Source of the DNA: Anaerolineales bacterium
GTDB taxonomy: Bacteria; Chloroflexota; Anaerolineae; Epilineales; JAANWY01
DNA length: 17,500 nucleotides
Reading direction: 5' to 3'
NCBI GenBank assembly: GCA_018263655.1
Contig: JAANWY010000020.1
Coordinates: 1-17,500 of the forward strand
The notes under the pieces were generated by a model. That model was not told where the DNA came from and made no database searches. It was given only the letters and a program-made list of their open reading frames with translations. The number at the start of each line of letters is the position of its first letter. The first letter of the stretch is position 1. A program made the position numbers and the translations under genes. Shown here piece after piece: positions 1 through 6,991 of this stretch.

Positions 1-23
1 AGGATTATTTGGTCAGCGGTTCA

Positions 24-49
24 AAATCCGTGCATCCGAGAAATCCGTG
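24..49. repeat. Short direct repeat AAATCCGTG x2
   Basis: The 9-mer AAATCCGTG occurs at 24-32 and again at 41-49, with CCGAG-like sequence between. It looks like the degenerate 'atccgtg' intergenic repeat seen in many large bacterial genomes. No gene is supported on either strand in 1-170. Confidence 0.4.
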
Positions 50-173
50 TTCTCAGACAAAAACAGCCGCAGCCGGCATGCTCTCCCCTCAAACTAACGA
101 GCGATTCAAATGCTGCCGGAAAAAGTACGACCCTATCCTACCACGACGCACCGTCCTCCGCAAGACATTTTCG

Positions 174-338
174 TCAGCTGTGCCGGCGGTTCATGAGCTC
201 GGCCGACCGGATGACGTCTGCCGCTCGCAGCAGGCTGCCGCCCGGGCCGCACGCAGGATCGAGAACTTTGCCGGCCTTCAGCGCCAGCATCTGCACCAGC
301 GGCACAAGATGGAGGCCGGCGTGTAGGGCTCGCCGCCT
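174..338 (-). pseudogene. N6-adenine DNA methyltransferase remnant (motif I region)
   Basis: Reading the minus strand from about 338 down to a TGA at 174-176 gives a short open peptide that contains KVLDPACGPGGSLLRAA, preceded by HLVPLVQMLALKAG. DPACGxGG followed by a leucine and alanine-rich helix is the SAM-binding motif I of type I HsdM-like and other N6 methyltransferases, and the preceding helix fits the usual 'TPxxLVxLM' segment. Only about 50 residues survive: there is no start codon in a sensible place, no NPPF catalytic motif downstream, and the frame stops soon after motif I. In an adjacent frame just upstream, a KPDFVFEAASP peptide recalls Uma2-family proteins, but it is too short to call. 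I read this as a fossil. It suggests that restriction-modification genes once occupied this end of the island. Confidence 0.55.
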
Positions 339-456
339 CGAAGACGAAGTCGGGTTTGTGGGTTGATTTGGTTTCGTTGGTCGTGAGGGCCTTGGCTGAT
401 TCTCAACTGACGTCAGGCAGGGGCCGGCTCTTGTTCGCCTAAATCGAAGCGCAAAC

Positions 457-576
457 TCAGCTCGTGGCCATCCGCGAAGCGGATACGATCATCTGAGCCA
501 GGATCAAGTCGGGCCGCGCCCGATCCAGCCACTCGGCTACCAATTCACGGATAGCGTCCGCGTTCTCATCGGGCAT
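457..576 (-). pseudogene. Truncated HEPN-domain toxin gene (start only)
   Basis: An ATG at 576 opens a 39-codon frame ending in TGA at 457-459. Its first residues, ending in AEWLDRARPDLILAQ, match the usual opening helix of short HEPN-domain proteins (roughly 120-140 residues when intact) that pair with MNT nucleotidyltransferases. The frame then degenerates, and no R-x4-6-H catalytic motif is present. Its start overlaps the stop of the nucleotidyltransferase remnant just upstream by 11 nt (TATGCCCGATGAG), which is the classic coupled MNT-HEPN arrangement. In another frame the sequence continues as DRIRFADGHELSLRFDL before stopping, consistent with a frameshift or a fusion junction. The family assignment rests on similarity of a short segment plus gene order. 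Confidence 0.5.
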
Positions 577-679
577 ACAGCACCGTTCCTTCGCGCAGTG
601 CTGGCCGGACGACGGTGCCCACCAGGTCGCCGTACCGCTCTACATACGCTTTCCGCACAACAACGACATCTATCGGTAC
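566..679 (-). pseudogene. MNT-type nucleotidyltransferase antitoxin, C-terminal remnant
   Basis: The minus strand from 679 to the TGA at 566-568 reads VPIDVVVV, then RKAYVERYGDLVGTV, then VRPALREGTVLYAR. This is the characteristic C-terminal end of MNT-type minimal nucleotidyltransferases, the antitoxin (AMPylator) of HEPN/MNT pairs. The N-terminal half, including the GSxxxG and DxD catalytic motifs, is absent. The homology ends abruptly at about 680, where a 16-bp sequence identical to one end of the IS66-type MITE elsewhere in this window begins. Loss of the 5' half by element-mediated deletion is therefore likely. The neighbouring overlap with a HEPN-like start supports the assignment. Confidence 0.6.
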
Positions 680-680
680 C

Positions 681-696
681 CCCCCTGAACGCTTAC
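681..696. mobile_element. Solo IS66-type terminal repeat
   Basis: CCCCCTGAACGCTTAC here is identical to the right end of the 160-bp MITE at 12265-12280. Read on the minus strand it starts GTAAGCG, as IS66-family ends do. No partner end and no target duplication were found nearby, so it appears to be an orphan end. It sits exactly at the breakpoint of the MNT remnant. Confidence 0.55.
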
Positions 697-729
697 CTGG
701 AACCAACAGAGGGGCGAGGTCAAGGGTGC

Positions 730-2016
730 CTACCCAATGCAATAAGTCAACAGCACCTTCCCCGAACGACTGGCCAGCGGCGTTGTAGACGAACCGAAAA
801 CCTGCACGTTGTACTCAATCGTCGTCTGGGCGCAGCAGTAGTCGAAGGGGCCGATCTCGGCGATGAACGTCTGATCGTCCACCCGCTCCATCACCACCGG
901 GTCGCCGGTCACGTCCTCCCAACGATATTGAAGGACAGCCTGCTGCACATCGGCGACTGAGCCGGTGATTTCGGCCACGATCTGCACTGTTTTCACGCCC
1001 GAGCACTCGCCGGCAATCACCTCGTCGGTGCTCTGAGAAATTTCCAGCGATACGCTGGGCGCCGGCGAAACAGCACGGATGCGTGTCGTAGCCTCGCCGC
1101 TCTGACCGGACGTGTCCTGAGCGATTGCGCCAACAGTGTGGGCGCCGGGCTCTCCAAACTCAGTCTCGACCTTGCACGCCGAACCCGAGCAACGCTCCAC
1201 AGCCTCCCCGTCAACCAGGATGGCGACGCGCTCCACCTCGACATCGTCGGTAGCCTCGGCGACAATGACGACAGGCTCTCCAACCGCCGGCTGTTTCGGC
1301 TCAACGCTGATTCTCACCTCTGGCGGCAGGTCCTCTGCCGGCTCCTCCTCCCTGGGTTCCAGAAGATCGCCATCAACCATGACGCCGTTAGTCAAATCGT
1401 CGATGGACGGGAACAGGTCACCCACGTCGGGACGGGTGGCCGGCACGGGCTCCTCCGGCGGCTGACCACGGAAGACCCAGGTCTGCCAGCCGGCCTCGAC
1501 GATCACGGTCTGGCCGGCGGCCTCCACCTCCACGGCGCCGTCATGCACCACGATCCAGATGATGCCACGCTCGCGATTGAGATGCACCAAGAACTCGGTG
1601 GCGATGCTCGTAATCACCGCCCACTGGGCGTCGATGACCGTTTTCCGCTTGACGCGGTTGTAGATCGTGCCATGTTCGAACTCGATGATGCAGGCCGGCG
1701 CGCTGTCAGTGGGGAGTCCTTCGATCTCGATCTCGCTGTTGCGGAAGATGCCCAGCAGGCAGCCGTTCATGTCGAGCCGGGCGTAGCCGGCGTCATCCAC
1801 GCCCACGCCATCACGTTCGTACATCGTGCGCGTCGCGCCTGTCGCCACCGATTCCGCACCGAGCGTCTCGCCGTTCAATCGCTCGACTGCACTGATGACG
1901 GCCTCCAGTTCGGCCGTCGGCGTCACAGGCGCCACCCTCGGCAAGATGACGACGATGGCGACTATGATGAGCAGGGCAACCACCGCAAGTTGGAGCAGTC
2001 TACCTAGACACTTCAT
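730..2016 (-). CDS. Membrane-anchored FecR-domain protein with Ig-like repeats
   Basis: Predicted 428-residue exported protein. Residues 7-26 form a strong N-terminal hydrophobic helix with no obvious cleavage site, so the protein is probably anchored with an extracytoplasmic C-terminus. Residues about 60-185 resemble a FecR domain (TEFLVHLN, then GAVEVEAAGQTVIVEAGWQTW). A Pro/Glu-rich linker (about 186-232) follows, then two beta-rich Ig-like segments (about 233-316 and 318-428). Cysteines at 276/281, 338, 394/395 and 426 could form disulfides outside the membrane. The ATG at 2016 is chosen because GAGG lies 8 nt upstream; an in-frame GTG at 2025 would lengthen it by three residues. The start lies inside the caspase-HEAT-TM gene (17-nt overlap), so the two are translationally coupled. 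Domain architecture suggests an envelope ligand-binding or scaffold role; no enzyme motif is seen. Confidence 0.8.
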   Translation of the reverse strand: MKCLGRLLQLAVVALLIIVAIVVILPRVAPVTPTAELEAVISAVERLNGETLGAESVATGATRTMYERDGVGVDDAGYARLDMNGCLLGIFRNSEIEIEGLPTDSAPACIIEFEHGTIYNRVKRKTVIDAQWAVITSIATEFLVHLNRERGIIWIVVHDGAVEVEAAGQTVIVEAGWQTWVFRGQPPEEPVPATRPDVGDLFPSIDDLTNGVMVDGDLLEPREEEPAEDLPPEVRISVEPKQPAVGEPVVIVAEATDDVEVERVAILVDGEAVERCSGSACKVETEFGEPGAHTVGAIAQDTSGQSGEATTRIRAVSPAPSVSLEISQSTDEVIAGECSGVKTVQIVAEITGSVADVQQAVLQYRWEDVTGDPVVMERVDDQTFIAEIGPFDYCCAQTTIEYNVQVFGSSTTPLASRSGKVLLTYCIG

Positions 2017-4057
2017 CACTCTCACCTCGATTTGTCTCTGTCAGCGACAGGCTCCACCCGAGAGCCAACGCTGTCGCGAAAATGGCGCCCCCGATGCCGA
2101 ATCGAAGCACTACAGCCTGGGCCGATTGCGGATCTCCACGCCACGCGAAAGCTTCCGGTACCCTCAACAGGGCGAAGCTCAAGCCACCGGTCAAGGCCAC
2201 GAGCGCGTATGGAATGGCGTATGCGCTGAGCATCTCGGATACCGATGTGAAGAGACGCTCTCGACTATCCAGCGCCACGACCGGCAGCGGAACGAAAGCG
2301 AGCGCCAGGCTCACGAGGATGCCCGACACCACAGCCGGCACGAACCAGGCCACCCAGTCCGGACCGATTCTCAGAAACCAGTTGGGCAGCCCCATGCCGA
2401 TTCCCAGCAACAAGCCCCCGATGAGTGCACCCAGCCATGTCGCCATGCCGGCCGGACGCCTGGCCGAGGTGCGGATGATGTGCGGAACGAGCACCAGGCT
2501 GATGCCGGCCATCGCGCCAGGCAGCAGGTTGTATGAGAATACGGCCGGCACGTAGGGGTTGAAGGGTCTGAGGCCGAGGATGATGATCAGATAACCGGCA
2601 CTCAAGCCGAGGGCGCCGCTCACCGCCACAGCCACGGCTTGACGGCGCAGGTCGCGCCACCGTGAGCGGAGCCGGCGATTGGCCACGAAGGTACGGTGCC
2701 AGAGCCGCGTGTTGAGTCCGTCGAGTGCCGGCCAGGCGCCGTCGTCGTCGGGATGCGCCACAGCCACACATGCCAGAGCGTCGATGATCGCCTCTTTCTG
2801 GTCTTGGGCGGCCGTGTCCAGCGTTGCCCGAAGCCGGGGCGTCGACTCGGGGATCTTGGCCAGGCCCTGTTTGGCCGCCTCCAGAACAGCAGAATCGGTG
2901 CTGCGGAGGGTGTCGAGCAGTGCGGCCACAGCGTCGGCCTGGCAGGCATCCATCTGGCCCAGGTCACCCAGCGCGTTGGCGGCTGCCGCTCGTAGCTCGC
3001 GGTTTGCAGCCGTGTCGTGCAGCAGGTCGATCAAGGGCCGGCAGCCGTCGGGGTGTCCCAGCGTTCCCAGCGACCGGGCTGCAGCCACCTCGACGGCCAG
3101 GGCCTCGTCTTCGATCATCAGGCGGACTAGCTCGGCCTCCTTGTTCGCCACCAACTCCTTAGTGTCGGTGGGCGCTCGCCGGCCCAGTTGCTGGGCGGCT
3201 GCCACGCGATCCTCGGCGCTTGGGCTGTAGATGTTGCGTAGCAGCGGGGCCGGCAGCCGCGCCCTCACGGGGCGCAGCTCGAAATCGCGAGCCAGGCGGG
3301 AGCCCTGAAGCGGCCCGCCGACCGGTGTCTGCTCGTGATCCCGCAGCCGGCTCCGCCAGGGTACTTCGGACTGCACGTATACGATCAGCTCGTCGGCGCT
3401 AATCACGTCGTCAGGTCGCTGCCCCGAGTCCGCCCAGCCATCGAGGCCGTCGAGCATGGCGCGGGTGAAGATGGAGTGCTCGCCCGCCCCGCCGTCCAAC
3501 ACGGGCTGATCCTCCGTGCCGGCCACCAACGCCTTCAGCACCTGATCGTCCCGCGCGCCAGTGGGGATGTCGTGGCGGAAGGTGGTGCCGGCGTAGCAGG
3601 CGTCGAAGATGAGAAACACCCAGCTTGCCGGCATGTGCTTGGCGACGTCGACGATGTCGGATTCTGCCAGCCAGGAGCTGGCATCATCGGTGGCGTCGGC
3701 CGGCAGCAAGTAGCCGGCTGGCGACTGAGCTCTCTCGTGGTCGCTCATGCCGTGGCCGGCGAAGAACACCAACGCGCTGTCTGGCGGCTGCGTGGTCGCC
3801 CGCCACCCTTCCAGAACCCGGCGCAGAGCGGTTCCCGTCGCCTCCGAGTTGGTCAGCAGCGTGACCTGAAAGCCGAAATCGTCCCTGAGTCTCTCCGCAA
3901 CCGCCGTGGCATCCTTGACGGCGTACGACAGCGGGCGGATGGGTGGCTCGTAGCGATCCACGCCAATCACCAGGGCGTAGAGTGTGCCGCGCTGGCGCTC
4001 TGGATCGGCGCCGGCCACGGTGTGGCGTATGGCGTCGCGCGTTGCAGCGATATTCAT
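2000..4057 (-). CDS. Caspase-like (C14) peptidase with HEAT repeats and six TM helices
   Basis: A 685-residue protein. The N-terminal caspase-like domain (about 24-265) starts with ALVIGVDRY and has the catalytic dyad His102 in VFFAGHG and Cys154 in FLIFDACYAG. Residues about 275-435 are alpha-helical repeats of HEAT/PBS-lyase type (VEVAAARSLGTLG, LRAAAANALGDLG). About 473-670 contains six hydrophobic helices (near 473-495, 508-527, 540-560, 568-590, 612-632, 647-670). This suggests a membrane-tethered protease with a cytoplasmic sensor or scaffold repeat region. The ATG at 4057 is preferred over an upstream start at 4294 because AAAGGA sits 8 nt before it and because the extra 79 residues would be encoded by palindromic repeats. 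The gene overlaps the FecR gene by 17 nt. The substrate is unknown; bacterial caspases of this type are linked to regulated death and defence. Confidence 0.85.
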   Translation of the reverse strand: MNIAATRDAIRHTVAGADPERQRGTLYALVIGVDRYEPPIRPLSYAVKDATAVAERLRDDFGFQVTLLTNSEATGTALRRVLEGWRATTQPPDSALVFFAGHGMSDHERAQSPAGYLLPADATDDASSWLAESDIVDVAKHMPASWVFLIFDACYAGTTFRHDIPTGARDDQVLKALVAGTEDQPVLDGGAGEHSIFTRAMLDGLDGWADSGQRPDDVISADELIVYVQSEVPWRSRLRDHEQTPVGGPLQGSRLARDFELRPVRARLPAPLLRNIYSPSAEDRVAAAQQLGRRAPTDTKELVANKEAELVRLMIEDEALAVEVAAARSLGTLGHPDGCRPLIDLLHDTAANRELRAAAANALGDLGQMDACQADAVAALLDTLRSTDSAVLEAAKQGLAKIPESTPRLRATLDTAAQDQKEAIIDALACVAVAHPDDDGAWPALDGLNTRLWHRTFVANRRLRSRWRDLRRQAVAVAVSGALGLSAGYLIIILGLRPFNPYVPAVFSYNLLPGAMAGISLVLVPHIIRTSARRPAGMATWLGALIGGLLLGIGMGLPNWFLRIGPDWVAWFVPAVVSGILVSLALAFVPLPVVALDSRERLFTSVSEMLSAYAIPYALVALTGGLSFALLRVPEAFAWRGDPQSAQAVVLRFGIGGAIFATALALGWSLSLTETNRGESDEVSR

Positions 4058-4100
4058 TCTCGTCCTTTCGGTGACCGCGTTGCCTCGTAACCACTCAGCT

Positions 4101-4123
4101 TGGCGCGCCTGGCGCGCCTGGCG
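4101..4123. repeat. 9-bp tandem repeat TGGCGCGCC
   Basis: TGGCGCGCC occurs twice head to tail (4101-4109, 4110-4118) plus TGGCG. Each unit contains the palindrome GGCGCGCC. It lies about 45-65 bp upstream of the caspase-HEAT-TM start, in its probable leader or promoter. Confidence 0.6.
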
Positions 4124-4190
4124 ATTGAAATCGCGGCAACCATTGCGAAGCCTGTCTGCGCAGGCTGAGTAGCTCGACAATGTTAGATTG

Positions 4191-4361
4191 CCGATTATGC
4201 TTAATTCGTTGACCAGCATCCTGAGTAAGCTGTAGCGAAGCGAAAGCTGTATCGAAGGGTGCGGGTTTGCCTCGAGGCGTTGCTTGAGCCGCATCCTTCG
4301 ATACGATCTCCACTTCGTTTCGACCTACTCAGGATGCTAACCGACAATTAAGCATAATCGG
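4191..4361. mobile_element. 171-bp MITE-like element with 16-bp perfect TIRs
   Basis: CCGATTATGCTTAATT (4191-4206) and AATTAAGCATAATCGG (4346-4361) are perfect 16-bp inverted repeats. The flanks are TTAGATTG (4183-4190) and TTAGATTC (4362-4369), an 8-bp near-duplication with 7 of 8 matching. Inside, a second inverted repeat, AGCATCCTGAGTA (4215-4227) with TACTCAGGATGCT (4326-4338), makes most of the element a long foldback. No transposase is encoded. The inner arm at 4296-4339 matches 12146-12189 in inverted orientation at 43 of 44 bases. Confidence 0.65.
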
Positions 4362-4475
4362 TTAGATTCTGTTCGTGGTAAGGCACGCAGTGGAACGGAG
4401 TGCCGTCAGTTTACGAATTGAACGCCACTCCGCTGGCGCTACGTGGCTTACTACGAACGCGTCATAGAATCTAAC
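4361..4475. repeat. Imperfect long inverted repeat (GTTAGATTCT...AGAATCTAAC)
   Basis: GTTAGATTCT (4361-4370) and AGAATCTAAC (4466-4475) are perfect arms. Inside them GTTCGTGGTAAGGCACG pairs imperfectly with the complement of CGTGGCTTACTACGAAC. The whole stretch can fold into one long interrupted hairpin and adjoins the MITE-like element. It does not encode a plausible protein. Confidence 0.5.
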
Positions 4476-4496
4476 AATGTCAAGGTAGTGACATTG
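4475..4496. repeat. Perfect 8-bp inverted repeat just after the caspase-DUF4384 stop
   Basis: CAATGTCA (4475-4482) and TGACATTG (4489-4496) are separated by six bases and lie 2 nt past the stop codon of the upstream caspase gene. The stem is AT-rich and lacks a T-run, so it is a poor intrinsic terminator. The same CAATGTCA/TGACATTG words recur in the gap near 11941-12519. Confidence 0.5.
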
Positions 4497-4498
4497 CC

Positions 4499-6574
4499 TC
4501 AAAGGCCGCTTCGTCGCAGGACGAAGGAGCGCGCGACGGTGGTCCACTCTGCGTCCGGCGGCACGCGATTGCGCCGCGCTTCGCGGGTGCCGTGGCCCGT
4601 CAGCGCCATCCCCAGCAACTCTCCCAGGGGCGTGCCGGCGCCCTTTGCCTGTCCAAGGCCGATAGCCCGATACCCCTTCTGCACCAGCCGGCTGAAGTCC
4701 GCCTCGTGGGTGGTGGCGAAGAGCTTGAAGGTCTCGGCGCCTCCCGCCGGCTGCTGATCGTCGGTGGGATCGGGTGCGTACGGGAAGTTGTCCGGCATGT
4801 ACAATTCCACCTCGTCGCCGGCCCGCACACCGACCTGGATCGACCCGCCAGGTACCAGTTGCTCGCTGGCGCCGGCCACCGGGTGGAGCAGACTGATGGC
4901 GCCCGTCAAACCGAAGTCGAGTACGCTGACGTAGATTGGCGCGCTATGACGATTGACGATCTCGCAGGCGATACGGTCCCCCTCCTCGAAAACGATCTGG
5001 CCGCTCTCGTCCTCGGCCTCAGCCATCTCCCACGTGCCATCGGGCTTTTGCCGTTTCAGGCGAAACTCGACCTTGCCGTTGAGCCGGCTGTCGGGGTTGG
5101 GGTTCGTCAAGCTCAAGGCCTTGCGGTAGCGTACGACTCTCTCCAAATTGTCGCGCAGTATGCCGACCACGCCGGCTTCGTTCACCGCGTGGGTGGGCAT
5201 CATTAGCCGGCCATCTTGCCCCACCACCGCCCAGCTCGCTTCAGTAATCTCATTCAACTGCGGCACCGGATCGCCTTCGCCGGCATCGTCTCGGGGTGCG
5301 ATGATGTACGCCCGCGCGTCGCCCGCTTCGCCATCCTCCGCCTGCCGCAGCAGTGGCGACGCTTCGATCAGGTCCGCTAGTGCAGCGGCAGCGGCCTGGT
5401 ACGCGTCTGGCATCTGGATGTCGACGATCAGGCGCATCTCGCCGTACGAGTGAGCTTCCTCCACGGCGCGCGCGTTCTCCATGATGATGCCGGCCACGTC
5501 TTCTTCGACCACGCCTGCCTGGGACGTCGTCGCCTGAACGCGGTTGACTTCGACCAGACCGAGCCTGGGTGTGTCGTCGGTCACCTGTTTCACCGACTGG
5601 GAGTAGACGGCCCACTCCGAACCGGCCGTGACCCCGTGGGCCGCGCCGGCGCCCAGCGTCACGCCGTCTCCCCGGCGCTGTGTGACGGGCACGAACCGCA
5701 TCGGCTCGATGTCGCGCACACCAAACAGTTCGCGATCCCGCGCTCCCTCCATCTGCGGGTGCTGGCGGGAATAATTTGCCGTGACCTGGGCGCTGGCGCG
5801 CTCGAAGACGTCGCGGTAGGTGGTGCCGGCGCCGGCCTTCAGCAGTTCCTGGCTCAGGAAGTAGGTGAGGGCGCCATGGGTGACGGTGCCGTCTCCCTGG
5901 CGCACGTGGTGCTCGTACGAGCTCTCCTCGTCGCGGCAGCCGGCGATGAGGACATAGCGCTCGCCCCTGGGCAGCCATCCGCTGGGCCCCAGATCGCGAC
6001 TGACGGCCGGGACTACCTCGGCCGGCACCGGCGATGGCGGCAGCTCCTCGATGGGGCGTTCGTCGGGCTCCACCCAGCGTGAGTTGGCGCCAAAGGGATC
6101 GCGGCTGATGGTGCCGGAGTGGCAGCAATCGAACCCCAGGGTGACGAACGGCGTGGTGTCGGTCAGCTTCACCAGCCGCATGTAGATCTCGTCGTCGGTG
6201 ATGTCGCGGTTGGGATGGCGTCCGCGCCCGCTGTCGTACGGCACGATGGTCTCGTCGAAGCCGTCGGGCTCGTCGCCTTCGCGGTCGCGCATCTGGGAGC
6301 CGTGGCCGCTGTACTGGATCACCACGATATCGTTCTCGCCGGCGCGCTCGACTAGGTCGTCCATGGCGGCGAGGATCGCGTCGCGGGTGGCATCTTCGTC
6401 CCACAGTAGCGTCATGTTGTCGGTCGGAAAGCCGAAGTTGCTGTGGAGGATGCCGGCCATCACCTTCGTGTCGTTGACGCATCCGTTGAGCTGATAGCGA
6501 GCCGCCAGTTTAGCGTACTTGTTGATACCAATCAGCAGGGCCCACTTGTCTTGGTCGTTCGTACTGTCTGTCAT
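4499..6574 (-). CDS. Metacaspase-type caspase (C14) with DUF4384-like C-terminus
   Basis: A 691-residue cytosolic-looking protein with no signal peptide or TM helix. Residues about 10-288 form a caspase domain: WALLIGINKY opens it, His91 sits in VVIQYSGHGSQM, and the nucleophile is Cys151 in GFDCCHSGT, the DCCHSG form typical of metacaspases. Metacaspases usually cleave after Arg/Lys; that specificity is inferred. A beta-rich segment (about 303-355, GAAHGVTAGSEWAVY) follows, then a long variable region. Residues about 528-600 resemble DUF4384 (GDRIACEIVNRHSAPIYVSVLDF, then ISLLHP), a domain often fused to bacterial caspases. The ATG at 6574 has AGAGGT 8 nt upstream; an in-frame GTG at 6580 lacks such spacing. 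The gene is transcribed divergently from the small gene upstream and is separated by 441 bp from the next caspase gene. Confidence 0.88.
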   Translation of the reverse strand: MTDSTNDQDKWALLIGINKYAKLAARYQLNGCVNDTKVMAGILHSNFGFPTDNMTLLWDEDATRDAILAAMDDLVERAGENDIVVIQYSGHGSQMRDREGDEPDGFDETIVPYDSGRGRHPNRDITDDEIYMRLVKLTDTTPFVTLGFDCCHSGTISRDPFGANSRWVEPDERPIEELPPSPVPAEVVPAVSRDLGPSGWLPRGERYVLIAGCRDEESSYEHHVRQGDGTVTHGALTYFLSQELLKAGAGTTYRDVFERASAQVTANYSRQHPQMEGARDRELFGVRDIEPMRFVPVTQRRGDGVTLGAGAAHGVTAGSEWAVYSQSVKQVTDDTPRLGLVEVNRVQATTSQAGVVEEDVAGIIMENARAVEEAHSYGEMRLIVDIQMPDAYQAAAAALADLIEASPLLRQAEDGEAGDARAYIIAPRDDAGEGDPVPQLNEITEASWAVVGQDGRLMMPTHAVNEAGVVGILRDNLERVVRYRKALSLTNPNPDSRLNGKVEFRLKRQKPDGTWEMAEAEDESGQIVFEEGDRIACEIVNRHSAPIYVSVLDFGLTGAISLLHPVAGASEQLVPGGSIQVGVRAGDEVELYMPDNFPYAPDPTDDQQPAGGAETFKLFATTHEADFSRLVQKGYRAIGLGQAKGAGTPLGELLGMALTGHGTREARRNRVPPDAEWTTVARSFVLRRSGL

Positions 6575-6601
6575 GATCACTTACCTCTTTCCAGCTTCTC
6601 C

Positions 6602-6630
6602 TTGACCACAAGATACAAGCTAGGTACACT
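6602..6630 (+). promoter_or_regulatory. Putative sigma-70 promoter for the small plus-strand gene
   Basis: TTGACC (6602-6607) and TACACT (6625-6630) are spaced by exactly 17 nt, giving 5/6 and 4/6 matches to the -35 and -10 consensus. Transcription would start near 6637. That is the position of the first in-frame GTG, so that GTG would be leaderless; otherwise the ATG at 6700 is the true start. The site lies in the 62-bp divergent gap upstream of the caspase-DUF4384 gene. Confidence 0.4.
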
Positions 6631-6636
6631 TCACCC

Positions 6637-6966
6637 GTGGTAGAGCGGGACCACTTCATTTGGCCAGAGTATCGACGTTGGTATGAAAGAGCGAATGGGA
6701 TGACGTTCGCCAAAGAACAGATGATGGAACGCAACCTGGATCTGGCTGAGGAACACTTGCTGCACGTCTTGGAGCACCCTGAAATTCTTGAACAAATCTC
6801 TGATGACGCCCACGTCATCCTCCTGCCAGTCGATGATCCAGAACTATTTGAGGCGAACCTGCAGATGGCCAACCAATTGGATCGAGAGATGAGCCACGAC
6901 GCATCTGAGGGGCCGGTGATCCTTGTACTACTCCCCGTTGGAAGCAAAGAGCCCGTGCTGGCCTGA
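6637..6966 (+). CDS. Small DUF5647-like protein
   Basis: This is the only convincing plus-strand gene. The 109-residue reading contains ERNLDLAEEHLLHVLEHPEI, ILLPVDDPELFEANLQMANQ and a terminal strand PVILVLLPVG. This pattern (helix, 'hPEhL', 'hhhLPxDDPEL', helix, final beta strand) resembles DUF5647, a small family of unknown function; the assignment is from memory of the family. The coordinates use the first in-frame GTG. The ATG at 6700 (88 residues) is an attractive alternative: AAAGAG lies 8 nt upstream, the family-like part begins there, and a sigma-70-like promoter would place the transcript start near 6637. Base composition is visibly less GC-rich than the neighbours, suggesting a separate origin. 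The gene diverges from the caspase-DUF4384 gene and converges on the CHAT gene. Confidence 0.65.
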   Translation: MVERDHFIWPEYRRWYERANGMTFAKEQMMERNLDLAEEHLLHVLEHPEILEQISDDAHVILLPVDDPELFEANLQMANQLDREMSHDASEGPVILVLLPVGSKEPVLA

Positions 6967-6991
6967 GAATCCGCAACGCCCATCCGACCCC

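Larger units (their letters stand above)
4058..4498. other. 441-bp intergenic region of nested palindromes
   Basis: The gap between the two caspase genes holds no convincing gene. From low to high coordinates it contains a 9-bp tandem repeat (TGGCGCGCC, 4101-4118 plus a partial copy), a small hairpin AGCCTG/CAGGCT (4149-4166), a 171-bp MITE-like element (4191-4361), an imperfect inverted repeat of about 110 bp (4361-4475) and a perfect 8-bp inverted repeat next to the upstream gene's stop. The leader of the downstream caspase gene, with its Shine-Dalgarno AAAGGA, lies at 4058-4075. No sigma-70 promoter could be assigned with confidence. Confidence 0.7.

Noticed and set aside
9..326. Plus-strand open frame of 105 codons at the left end
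   Set aside because: The peptide has no recognisable pattern, and the opposite strand carries a clear methyltransferase motif over the same bases.
598..960. Plus-strand open frame overlapping the FecR gene end and the MNT remnant
   Set aside because: It is antisense to a well-supported gene and has biased Arg/Pro/His composition typical of a high-GC shadow frame.
4095..4294. N-terminal extension of the caspase-HEAT-TM protein from a start at 4294
   Set aside because: The added 79 residues come from MITE and tandem-repeat DNA, whereas a good ribosome binding site precedes the ATG at 4057.
4475..4496. Intrinsic terminator after the caspase-DUF4384 gene
   Set aside because: The stem is AT-rich and is not followed by a T-run in the direction of transcription.
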